Source: an uncultured Roseburia sp. (GTDB lineage Bacteria > Bacillota > Clostridia > Lachnospirales > Lachnospiraceae). Taken from it: a stretch of DNA of 14,339 nt. Below, one piece after another: positions 6,860 through 13,545 of this stretch. The first letter of the stretch is position 1. Each line of letters begins with the position of its first letter. The notes under the pieces were generated by a model. That model had not been told where the DNA came from and searched no databases. It was given only the letters and a program-made list of their open reading frames with translations. The stretch covers positions 1-14,339 of the forward strand of contig CAJLGN010000007.1 in NCBI GenBank assembly GCA_905206195.1. Direction: 5' to 3'. The translations under genes and the position numbers were made by a program.

Positions 6860-8518
6860 ATGATGAGATCAATGTTCGCTGCTGTGTCTGGGCTTAAGAC
6901 ACATCAGACAAAGATGGACGTTATTGGTAACAATATCGCCAACGTAAATACGGTAGCATTCAAATCATCCTCGGTTACATTCCAGGATATCTTATACCAA
7001 ACCACAGCCGGGGCATCTGCGGCCAATGTGGCGAACAACACCGGTGGTGTGAACCCCAAGCAGATCGGTCTTGGCGTTACCTTCGGGGCGACCAATCTGA
7101 GTATCACGACATCGGGAGCGGCTGAGACGACCGGAAGACCGTTCGATATCCGTCTCTCGGACAGTTCCACCACAAACTTCTTCGTCGTGAACAATGGTTC
7201 GGAGAATCTTTTCACCAGATCAGGCTCTTTCTACGTGGATGGCGCTGGTAACCTGTGTATGACATCCACCGGATATATGGTGATGGGATGGCAGGTGAAT
7301 CCGGATACCGGAAATATTGTAAAGGACACGGTGTCACCGCTTCGTGTCATGCGGACTGAGAACCTGACAAGCCCGGCGGAGGCGACCACCAATGCAGTGA
7401 CTGGGGGAATCCTCGACAAAAATGATCCGGATGTGAAGAGCGATATGGGACTGATCAAGAACCTTTCCTTCTACGATAAGCAGGGATATCAGTACACCGC
7501 GCGTTTTGCGATCAAGGCGACTGACCAGGATGGCAGATTTACGGTGGCTCTTGACAGCATCTTGGATCAGGATGGGAATGCGATTATCTCTGAGGCCACG
7601 ACACCCACAGCAGATTTGACTGCTTTGTTTGGTATGGCGCGCGATGAAGTATCAACCCATACTCTTAATGACCAGTTTGTAGCGAAGAATGGTCAGTTAT
7701 ATCTTAAAAGGGATCCAGCAACTCCGTTGGTGCAGGGCGCAGCGCTCCCTACAGGTGAAGATACTTATACTTATACAGATCCTAATACTGGAGTAGCAAC
7801 GACTTATAAAGTTTCGGATATGTATGGAATTTCCCCGGATATGATGAATCGTATCTTGCTCGGCAAAGCGGCAATGACTCAAGCTGGCAGAGCGAATGTG
7901 ACAGTGACAAATCAGGTGGTCAGCTATAATCTTGACTTTTCTCCAGCAGATGGCTCATTTGTAGGAATCAACGGCAACGGAGTCAATGAAGTTAGCTTAA
8001 ATCTTGGAACCTCTGGGCTTAAGCTTTCCGCGAATGGAAACTTTGAGAATATTCTGATCGACTTCTCAACCTCCAAGAACTCCAACAACGGAGGTAAGTC
8101 CACGCTGGTGATGACCTCGGGCGGTCTGGACGGCACAACCGGAAAGGGCAAGAAGATGGGAGCTCTGATCGGTCTCTCCGTCGACAATAACGGTAGGATT
8201 TTCGGTACTTACGACAACGGAAACAACACTATACTTGGCCAGATGGCGGTGGCACAGTTCGCGAATGCTTCAGGTCTTGAGAAAGTGGGGGACAACTGTT
8301 ACGCTACGACGTTAAACTCCGGCGAGTTTGACGGCATTGGAGTCGAGGTCACAGCGGACGGAAGCAAGATGTCTTCCGGTGAGCTGGAGATGTCGAACGT
8401 GGATCTCTCTGCGGAGTTCACACAGATGATCACGACACAGCGCGGTTTCCAGGCAAACTCCCGTGTCATTACAACATCCGACACCCTTTTGGAGGAGCTG
8501 GTAAATCTGAAGCGCTAA
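6860..8518 (+). CDS. flgE: Flagellar hook protein FlgE
   Basis: FlgE polymerises outside the cell into the curved hook, the universal joint between rod and filament. The 552-residue product begins MMRSMFAAVSGLKTHQTKMDVIGNNIANVNTVAFK, a canonical axial-protein N-terminus (flg_bb_rod). It has the FlgE-type segment FTRSGSFYVDGAGNL at about residues 117-131, and ends with MSNVDLSAEFTQMITTQRGFQANSRVITTSDTLLEELVNLKR, the paired C-terminal helix that forms the D0 core. There is no cleaved signal peptide, as expected for a type III export substrate. The middle (about residues 247-380) is variable outer-domain sequence and is visibly more AT-rich than the rest. FlgE at about 550 residues is longer than the enteric protein (about 400) but within the range for Clostridia. 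It is the last gene before the non-coding gap and the terminator-like hairpin. Confidence 0.96.
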   Translation: MMRSMFAAVSGLKTHQTKMDVIGNNIANVNTVAFKSSSVTFQDILYQTTAGASAANVANNTGGVNPKQIGLGVTFGATNLSITTSGAAETTGRPFDIRLSDSSTTNFFVVNNGSENLFTRSGSFYVDGAGNLCMTSTGYMVMGWQVNPDTGNIVKDTVSPLRVMRTENLTSPAEATTNAVTGGILDKNDPDVKSDMGLIKNLSFYDKQGYQYTARFAIKATDQDGRFTVALDSILDQDGNAIISEATTPTADLTALFGMARDEVSTHTLNDQFVAKNGQLYLKRDPATPLVQGAALPTGEDTYTYTDPNTGVATTYKVSDMYGISPDMMNRILLGKAAMTQAGRANVTVTNQVVSYNLDFSPADGSFVGINGNGVNEVSLNLGTSGLKLSANGNFENILIDFSTSKNSNNGGKSTLVMTSGGLDGTTGKGKKMGALIGLSVDNNGRIFGTYDNGNNTILGQMAVAQFANASGLEKVGDNCYATTLNSGEFDGIGVEVTADGSKMSSGELEMSNVDLSAEFTQMITTQRGFQANSRVITTSDTLLEELVNLKR

Positions 8519-8556
8519 TTTCGCACTTTTTGTAAAGGTTTAGCAAAAAATAGAAG

Positions 8557-8594
8557 ATATATAGTAAAATGTATTCACACATTATACTATATAT
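8557..8594 (+). repeat. 38-base near-perfect dyad (inverted repeat)
   Basis: ATATATAGTA (8557-8566) is the exact reverse complement of TACTATATAT (8585-8594). After one A/A mismatch, AATGT (8568-8572) pairs with ACATT (8579-8583), leaving a six-base centre. That is 15 perfect pairs and one mismatch. No T-run follows, so it is more like an operator or RNA processing hairpin than a terminator. Its centre contains the -35 of the promoter at 8574-8602. Confidence 0.75.
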
Positions 8595-8602
8595 GGTATA
8601 CT
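8574..8602 (+). promoter_or_regulatory. Sigma-A-type promoter candidate for the motA-fliP half
   Basis: TTCACA (8574-8579, 5/6 to TTGACA) is separated by exactly 17 bases from TATACT (8597-8602, 5/6 to TATAAT). The predicted start point is about 8608-8611. It lies 200 bases before motA with no gene between. The -35 sits in the centre of the 38-base dyad, and the start point lies inside the 5' arm of the following hairpin. Confidence 0.6.
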
Positions 8603-8657
8603 AACCGTGTGATCTACATTTTTTACAAGGTGGAAGATGCGGGTCACACGGTTTTTT
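8603..8657 (+). terminator. Long hairpin followed by T6: probable terminator for the flgE transcript
   Basis: AACCGTGTGA (8603-8612) pairs with TCACACGGTT (8644-8653). The stem goes on with 8613-8615 against 8641-8643 (two wobbles), then after one mismatch 8617-8624 against 8632-8639 (three wobbles), closing on a seven-base loop. T-run 8652-8657 follows at once. This is the form of a Rho-independent terminator, though longer than most. A role as an attenuator or as a pair of operator half-sites is also possible. Confidence 0.65.
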
Positions 8658-8693
8658 CGTCAAAAGTCACACATTTGGAAATGCATTTAATTG

Positions 8694-8722
8694 TTGTAAA
8701 TAAATAGGACAAAAGATACAAT
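8694..8722 (+). promoter_or_regulatory. Weaker second promoter candidate upstream of motA
   Basis: TTGTAA (8694-8699, 4/6) and TACAAT (8717-8722, 5/6) with 17-base spacing, downstream of the hairpin. The predicted start point near 8729 would give a leader of about 80 bases for motA. In DNA this AT-rich such matches arise easily by chance. Confidence 0.35.
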
Positions 8723-8731
8723 TTTGTTAAA

Positions 8732-8751
8732 ACAAGTAGACAAGTAGTCTA
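8732..8751 (+). repeat. Tandem ACAAGTAG pair with small dyad in the motA leader
   Basis: ACAAGTAG occurs twice in tandem (8732-8739 and 8740-8747). Overlapping it, TAGAC (8737-8741) and GTCTA (8747-8751) form a five-pair stem around AAGTA. It lies about 60 bases before motA and could be a regulator site or RNA structure; it is short enough to be chance. Confidence 0.35.
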
Positions 8752-8810
8752 AAATTTAGTAAGATCGTACAAAGAAATACTATAACTTCAAGGATGGTAG
8801 GTGGAAGAAA

Positions 8811-9605
8811 TTGGATATAGCTTCTTTAGCAGGGATGCTGCTCGGTGTAGTAATGTTTGTTTACGGTGTTATCTCCAGTGGTGGGGTTGCCGGTCTTTAT
8901 AATATGTGGGATTTTGCCTCATTTATTATCACGTTCGGCGGATCGATCGCCGGAACTATGGGTGCATTTAAGATGCAGGAATTTATCGGTGGTATAAAGG
9001 GAATCCGACTTATTTTTAAGAATGAGGTGATGGACCCAGGGCAGGTGATACAGCATATTATCGATCTGTCGAACACTGCGAGAAAAGAGGGATTGCTCGC
9101 GCTTGAGGAGGCGGCGAACGGTATTGAGGATGAATTTCTGAAAAAAGGAATTCTGCTCGTCGTTGATGGGACCGATCCTGAATTGGTGCGCGGAATTATG
9201 GAGACCGATCTTTCTTGTATCGAGGATCGCCACAAGAAAGCGATCGGTGTGTGGGAGAGATGGGGAGAGCTGGGCCCTGCATGGGGTATGATCGGTACGC
9301 TGATCGGACTGATTCTGATGCTTCAGGAGATGAACAATCCGTCGAGTATCGGGCCGAAGATGGCGGTGGCGCTCGTGACGACGCTGTACGGATCTCTGAT
9401 CGCCAACTGGCTGTGTATACCAGTTGCTTCCAAGCTGTCGGTCAACAATGCCTTGGAGATGATGATGAAGGAAATTACAGTGGAGGGTATCCTGTCCATT
9501 CAGGCAGGTGAGAATCCACGTGTCATAGAAGAAAAGTTGAAGTCATTCCTGGCTCCTTCTGCGCGCAACGATGTGCGCGAAGGGGAAGTCGGAGGTGAAG
9601 AATAG
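8811..9605 (+). CDS. motA: Flagellar stator protein MotA
   Basis: MotA forms the ring of the proton (or sodium) driven stator around MotB and pushes on FliG. The 264-residue product starts at TTG 8811 (MDIASLAGMLLGVVMF), six bases after AGGTGG (8799-8804); no ATG or GTG fits better. Four membrane segments are visible at about residues 4-24, 31-52, 155-177 and 184-206, with the large cytoplasmic loop between the second and third. The family segment LGPAWGMIGTLIGLILML contains Pro156, which corresponds to the conserved Pro173 of E. coli MotA. Pro204 in LCIPVASK is the probable equivalent of Pro222. The cytoplasmic loop has the typical ARKEGLLALEE motif near residues 84-94. It is the first gene after the control region and overlaps motB by one base. 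Confidence 0.96.
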   Translation: MDIASLAGMLLGVVMFVYGVISSGGVAGLYNMWDFASFIITFGGSIAGTMGAFKMQEFIGGIKGIRLIFKNEVMDPGQVIQHIIDLSNTARKEGLLALEEAANGIEDEFLKKGILLVVDGTDPELVRGIMETDLSCIEDRHKKAIGVWERWGELGPAWGMIGTLIGLILMLQEMNNPSSIGPKMAVALVTTLYGSLIANWLCIPVASKLSVNNALEMMMKEITVEGILSIQAGENPRVIEEKLKSFLAPSARNDVREGEVGGEE

Positions 9606-10414
9606 TGGCGAGAAAAAAAAGGCCAGATGAACCGAAAAAAGCTCCGGCGTGGATGAATACGTTCGCTGATCTGATGAATCTGCTGCTTTGCTTCTTCGTT
9701 ATGTTGTTTTCCATGTCGTCTGTCGACGCGGAAAAGTTTGAGAAGGTGATTGCCTCCCTCCAGAGCACGTTCAGTGTTCTTCCGAATGGTGGGGCGTCCA
9801 TCGGGGACGGTGAGATGATATCCTCCGGTGTCAGCCAACTCGAAATGTTTGACATTTACTATAATGAGATGGCGAACACGCAGGCGGAGGTGGAGGCGGA
9901 ATCGCAGAGTGACATCGTTGAAGCCTACAAAGAACAGGCGCTGACAGAATCTGAGCAGATGGCGGCGGAGATCGAGGCTGCGGTTGCAAAGTACGGCATA
10001 CAAAATCAGGTTGAGGTGGAGTTTAATGCCGAGTATGTTATGATTAATATGAACGGGGCGCTGCTCTTTGATTCCGGAAAGTCTGAGATTCGCATGGAGG
10101 CGTATCCGCTGATCGATAAGCTCGGCAGGATTATCGTGACATACGATCAGAATATCATCGAGGTGGAGGGACATACAGACAACGTTCCAATCCGATCCTC
10201 GAAGTATGAGGATAACAATGTGTTGTCCATGTACCGAGCGCTGACTGTCGCTGACTATCTGCGCGAGATCACGGCGCTTCAGCCGTCGCTTATCAAGTCC
10301 TCGGGCAGAGGAGAATATGTCCCGGTTGCGGACAATACGACGCCGGAAGGCAGAGCCAGAAATCGGCGCGTTGAGATAAAAATCTATAATTCTTATAACT
10401 CAGACTTGAAATGA
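9605..10414 (+). CDS. motB: Flagellar stator protein MotB
   Basis: MotB completes the ion channel with MotA and anchors it to peptidoglycan. The 269-residue product starts at GTG 9605, whose G is the last base of the motA TAG; GGAGGTGAAG (9591-9600) is the ribosome binding site. Near the N-terminus PAWMNTFADLMNLLLCFFVMLFSMSSVD holds the single membrane helix and the channel aspartate Asp22 (the position of Asp32 in E. coli). An acidic linker and plug region follows at about 60-125. The C-terminal OmpA-like peptidoglycan-binding domain (about 140-262) has EVEGHTDNVPI (GHTDN at 189-193), SMYRALTVADYL and GRARNRRVEIKI. Key residues are intact. Whether the coupling ion is H+ or Na+ cannot be told here. 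Confidence 0.96.
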   Translation: MARKKRPDEPKKAPAWMNTFADLMNLLLCFFVMLFSMSSVDAEKFEKVIASLQSTFSVLPNGGASIGDGEMISSGVSQLEMFDIYYNEMANTQAEVEAESQSDIVEAYKEQALTESEQMAAEIEAAVAKYGIQNQVEVEFNAEYVMINMNGALLFDSGKSEIRMEAYPLIDKLGRIIVTYDQNIIEVEGHTDNVPIRSSKYEDNNVLSMYRALTVADYLREITALQPSLIKSSGRGEYVPVADNTTPEGRARNRRVEIKIYNSYNSDLK

Positions 10415-10430
10415 GTGGGAAGGTAAACAT

Positions 10431-10967
10431 ATGAAGAAAAATCTGATAACCGTAATTATTTTGGCACTGGTACTGGTAAATCTGGTCTTGACTGCAATTC
10501 TTACGTTTACGATTATTCCGCAGACGAGGAAGTCTAATCAGCTGATCGATCAGGTGTGCGCTGCAATTAATCTGGAGCTTGCGGCAGGAAAGGGCGAGGA
10601 AGGATTGAACGTGCCGATCGAGGACATCGAGGTGTACAATATCGCAAACAGCTTTACTGTGAATCTGGCAGATGGGGGCGATGGCAAGAAGCATATCGCA
10701 GTGTTTTCCGTGGGGCTGTCTCTCAATAGAAAGAGCCAAGGTTATAAGGCCTACGGCGGTGCGGAGGGACTCGCTGAGAAAGAAACCATCATTTGCAGTG
10801 AGATCAATACAATCGTAACGTCGTACACGCGCGAGGAGTTCGAGGCGGACGGTTACAAGATGATAAAAGCAGACATCTTAAAGAAAATGCAGGATATGTT
10901 TGGGGGTACAGACTTCATAGTGGGTGTTAACTTCTCAAGCGTAGCGACAGAGCAGGTGAAAAAGTAG
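10431..10967 (+). CDS. fliL: Flagellar basal body-associated protein FliL
   Basis: FliL is a single-pass membrane protein that forms a ring around the stator and helps its recruitment or activity. The 178-residue product (MKKNLITVIILALVLVNLVL) has one N-terminal membrane helix at about residues 5-27. An extracellular domain follows, with the FliL/stomatin-like pattern AVFSVGLSLNR, CSEINTIVTSYT, and the C-terminal ADILKKMQDMFGGTDFIVGVNFSSVATE. The start ATG follows GGGAAGG (10417-10423), 16 bases after motB. Position between motB and fliM supports the call. Sequence conservation of FliL is low overall, but hydropathy and the C-terminal pattern fit. Confidence 0.92.
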   Translation: MKKNLITVIILALVLVNLVLTAILTFTIIPQTRKSNQLIDQVCAAINLELAAGKGEEGLNVPIEDIEVYNIANSFTVNLADGGDGKKHIAVFSVGLSLNRKSQGYKAYGGAEGLAEKETIICSEINTIVTSYTREEFEADGYKMIKADILKKMQDMFGGTDFIVGVNFSSVATEQVKK

Positions 10968-10984
10968 TCAGGTGGTGAGAGAGA

Positions 10985-11965
10985 ATGGGTGAAGTCTTAT
11001 CTCAAAATGAGATCGACAGTTTGCTTAAGGCGCTTAGCAGCGGTGAACTGGACGTAGATGAAATAAAAGATAATAGTGAGAAGCAGGTCAAAAATTATGA
11101 TTTTGCCCGCCCGGCGAAGTTTTCAAAGGAGCACTTGCGCACACTGGAGATTATTTTTGAGCATTATGGCAGATTGTTGGCGACGAACCTGCCGGTATAC
11201 TTGAGAAAAAATGTTCAGGTGGAGGTCATGAACTCCGAGGCGGTTACATATTCAGAGTTCGCAAACGCGCTGTCGAATCCGGTGTTGCTTGGAATCGTCA
11301 ATTTTGCTCCGCTGAATGGAAACATTATCATAGAGATTGCGGAGAATGTCGGATACACGATTCTGGATCGCATGCTCGGAGGTGCGGGGGCGCCGCTGGA
11401 TAAGGCACGTGAGTTTTCTGAGATTGAGCTTTTGATCATTGAGCGCATTTACAATGTTTGTGTCAATCTGCTGGCGGAGCCGTGGGAGAGTGTATGTGAG
11501 CTGGAACCGCGCCTTGAGCGCATCGAGACGAACTCTCAGTATGCGCAGATTATATCTCCGACGGAGATGATCGCTCTGGTTACGCTGAATATCAAGATTG
11601 GGGATGTCGAGGGGTTGATCAACATCTGCCTTCCTTATCTCACACTGGAGCGCGTCATGGACAAGCTGAATACCAAGTGGTGGTATTCAAGTCTTCAGGA
11701 GAGAGATGAACAGCAGTATTTCGATAAGATAGAGATGCTGATATCGAGAGCGCCGATGCCCCTAAAGGCAGTGCTCGGAAACAGTGTGATATCGGTCAAC
11801 GATTTTCTGGGGTTACAGATGGGGGACATCATTCGTCTGGACACCAAAGTGGACGAAGAGCTGGACATATATGTTGGAAATATCAAAAAGTTTACTGCTC
11901 TGCCGGGAGCTTCCGGCGACGATTATGCAGTAAGGATTACATCGGTCATTAGAGAGGAGCAGTAA
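10985..11965 (+). CDS. fliM: Flagellar motor switch protein FliM
   Basis: FliM is the middle part of the C-ring and the main docking site for CheY-phosphate. The 326-residue product starts MGEVLSQNEIDSLLKAL; the EIDSLL peptide at residues 9-14 is the CheY-P binding motif. The middle domain (about 40-225) shows the FliM features YDFARPAKFSKEHLRTLE, ILDRMLGGAGAPL and FSEIELLIIERI. The C-terminal SpoA domain (about 245-322) contains LGNSVISVNDFLGLQMGDIIRLD. Ribosome binding GGTGGTGAG lies at 10971-10979. The stop is three bases before the fliY start, so the two switch proteins are probably translated in a coupled way. Confidence 0.97.
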   Translation: MGEVLSQNEIDSLLKALSSGELDVDEIKDNSEKQVKNYDFARPAKFSKEHLRTLEIIFEHYGRLLATNLPVYLRKNVQVEVMNSEAVTYSEFANALSNPVLLGIVNFAPLNGNIIIEIAENVGYTILDRMLGGAGAPLDKAREFSEIELLIIERIYNVCVNLLAEPWESVCELEPRLERIETNSQYAQIISPTEMIALVTLNIKIGDVEGLINICLPYLTLERVMDKLNTKWWYSSLQERDEQQYFDKIEMLISRAPMPLKAVLGNSVISVNDFLGLQMGDIIRLDTKVDEELDIYVGNIKKFTALPGASGDDYAVRITSVIREEQ

Positions 11966-11968
11966 GTT

Positions 11969-13144
11969 ATGGATGGAGTTATGTCTCAAGAAGAAATCAA
12001 TGCATTGCTGAACAGCCCCGAGGACACTGGTGAGGAATTATCCGATAAGGAGAAGGATACGATCGGGGAGATTGCGAATATCAGCATGGGAACTGCAGCG
12101 ACAACACTGTTTTCTCTGGTGAACCGAAAGGTCGATATTTCCACCCCCGTTGTCTCCTACGCAAATTGGAATGATATCTGTGATGCCTATGAGAAGCCTT
12201 GTGTGTTTATACGTATCGCATATACGGTAGGACTGGACGGCAGCAACATCCTCGTTTTGAAAGAGCACGACGTGAAGGTCATCACAGACCTCATGATGGG
12301 TGGCGATGGAACCAATACAGATATTGAGCTTGGAGAGCTTCATCTGAGTGCAATCAGTGAGGCCATGAACCAGATGATGGGATCAGCTTCTACCTCGATG
12401 TCATCCATGCTGAACAAAGTAATTGATATCAGCCCGCCGCAAGCGGATTTGATAGATTTGCAACAGACGATTGATGAGAGCAGTATCGATGAGTTTCTGG
12501 CCGACGAGTTTGTAAAGATTTCATTTCGGCTGGAAATCGGAGATCTTGTCGACAGCAATATCATGCAGCTGTACCCGATTTCTTTCGCGAAGGAAATGTG
12601 CGAGAGTGTGACGCGCAATATGGCGGACGATACGAGTTCGGTTGCAGGAGATGCGGCGGAAAGCCCGCAGCCAGCGCCACAGCCGGCAGCGCCACAGCCG
12701 TCGACACCGCAAATGTCAGCGCCGCAGACGGCGCAGCTGCATATGGGAGAACCCATGATGACGGGGCAGTCTCAGATGATGGGGCAGTCTCAGATGATGG
12801 GACAACAAATGATGGGAGCGCAGGATATGTCACAAATGTATGGTCAACAGGTCAATGTGCAGCCAGCACAGTTCCAGGCATTTACTGGAAACATACCGGT
12901 GGGTTATGGGCCGGAAAATATCGATTTGATTATGGATGTACCGCTTGAGGTTACCGTTGAGTTGGGAAGAACATCCAAGTCGATCAAAGAGATTCTTGAT
13001 TTTACCCCGGGAACTATTATAGAATTAAATCGTATCGCTGGAGAGCCAATCGATGTTCTGGTGAACGGAAAATACGTTGCCAAGGGTGAAGTCGTGATTA
13101 TCGAGGAGAGCTATGGTATACGTATTACCGAAATAGTGAAATAA
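11969..13144 (+). CDS. fliY: Flagellar motor switch phosphatase FliY (CheC-type domain fused to FliN)
   Basis: FliY is the Gram-positive counterpart of FliN: it completes the C-ring and removes phosphate from CheY-P. The 391-residue product has an N-terminal CheY-P docking peptide (MSQEEINALL, residues 5-14). Next is a CheC-like domain (about 22-215) with two active sites of the D/S-x3-E-x2-N-x22-P form: Asp30/Glu34/Asn37/Pro60 and Ser127/Glu131/Asn134/Pro157. Both are complete. A low-complexity linker (about 225-312) is rich in Pro, Gln, Ala and Met. The C-terminal SpoA/FliN domain (about 318-390) contains MDVPLEVTVELGRTSKSIKEIL and NGKYVAKGEVVIIEESYGIRI. Start ATG 11969 follows GAGGAG at 11954-11959. 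The next gene is cheY, its expected substrate. Confidence 0.97.
   Translation: MDGVMSQEEINALLNSPEDTGEELSDKEKDTIGEIANISMGTAATTLFSLVNRKVDISTPVVSYANWNDICDAYEKPCVFIRIAYTVGLDGSNILVLKEHDVKVITDLMMGGDGTNTDIELGELHLSAISEAMNQMMGSASTSMSSMLNKVIDISPPQADLIDLQQTIDESSIDEFLADEFVKISFRLEIGDLVDSNIMQLYPISFAKEMCESVTRNMADDTSSVAGDAAESPQPAPQPAAPQPSTPQMSAPQTAQLHMGEPMMTGQSQMMGQSQMMGQQMMGAQDMSQMYGQQVNVQPAQFQAFTGNIPVGYGPENIDLIMDVPLEVTVELGRTSKSIKEILDFTPGTIIELNRIAGEPIDVLVNGKYVAKGEVVIIEESYGIRITEIVK
12763..12798 (+). repeat. Perfect 18-base tandem repeat in the fliY linker
   Basis: GGGGCAGTCTCAGATGAT occurs twice without change (12763-12780 and 12781-12798), giving the repeated residues GQSQMM. A decayed third unit follows (encoding GQQMMG). 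The unit is a multiple of three, so gain or loss of copies would keep the frame and change only linker length. Confidence 0.85.
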
Positions 13145-13184
13145 TTTATCAAAAAGAAAACATTTATGAACAGGAGAGAATGTT

Positions 13185-13544
13185 ATGGCAAAGATTATGA
13201 TTTGCGACGACGCAGCTTTTATGAGAATGATGATTAAGGATATCCTGACAAAGAATGGATATGAGATTGTTGCGGAGGCTGAGAACGGCGCGGTGGCGGT
13301 TGAGAAATATCCGGAGACGAAGCCGGATCTGGTTCTTATGGACATCACCATGCCCGATATGGACGGAATTCAGGCGTTGAAGAAAATCAGAGAGATTGAC
13401 AGCAGCGCCAACATTATCATGTGTTCTGCAATGGGACAGCAGGCGATGGTAATCGAGGCGATCCAGTCTGGAGCAAAAGACTTTATTGTGAAGCCTTTCC
13501 AGGCGGAGAGAGTATTGGAAGCTGTCAAAAAAGTAGTGGGCTGA
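13185..13544 (+). CDS. cheY: Chemotaxis response regulator CheY
   Basis: CheY carries the chemotaxis signal from CheA to the motor by phosphorylation on an aspartate. The 119-residue single-domain protein (MAKIMICDDAAFMRMMIKDI) has the acidic pair Asp8/Asp9, the phospho-acceptor Asp53 (LVLMDITMPDMDG), Ser81 in place of the conserved Thr/Ser, and Lys103 in DFIVKPF. All five functional positions are present and there is no output domain. AGGAGAG (13172-13178) precedes the ATG by six bases. It follows fliY as in B. subtilis, so it is a motor-targeting CheY and not one from an unrelated two-component pair. The partner CheA is not in this window. Confidence 0.95.
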   Translation: MAKIMICDDAAFMRMMIKDILTKNGYEIVAEAENGAVAVEKYPETKPDLVLMDITMPDMDGIQALKKIREIDSSANIIMCSAMGQQAMVIEAIQSGAKDFIVKPFQAERVLEAVKKVVG

Positions 13545-13545
13545 C

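Larger units (their letters stand above)
8519..8810 (+). other. AT-rich non-coding control region between flgE and motA
   Basis: This is the only gap over 100 bases in the window. It has stop codons in all plus-strand frames and no credible short gene. It contains a weak A/T stem (TTTTTG 8527-8532 with CAAAAA 8544-8549), the 38-base dyad, a promoter, the long hairpin with T-run, a weaker second promoter and a small tandem repeat before motA. It divides the operon into a hook/export half and a motor/switch half. No c-di-GMP-I riboswitch pattern and no sigma-D (TAAA, then GCCGATAT) promoter was recognised. Confidence 0.8.

Noticed and set aside
8519..8810. c-di-GMP riboswitch or sigma-D promoter upstream of motA
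   Set aside because: No GEMM-type conserved core and no TAAA/GCCGATAT pattern could be found on the plus strand; the hairpins are simple dyads.
8519..8810. Insertion sequence or MITE remnant suggested by the inverted repeats
   Set aside because: The dyads are too close and different from each other, no target-site duplication was seen, and promoter elements explain the region better.
9500..10174. Long minus-strand reading frame opposite motB
   Set aside because: His/Leu/Arg-rich shadow of motB; no recognisable domain.
12763..12798. Possible CRISPR-like repeat
   Set aside because: Two adjacent copies without spacers, inside a coding sequence and in frame; a linker repeat, not an array.
12598..12948. 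Alternative plus-strand frame through the fliY linker
   Set aside because: Product of the low-complexity repeat read in another frame; the fliY frame has clear domains on both sides.
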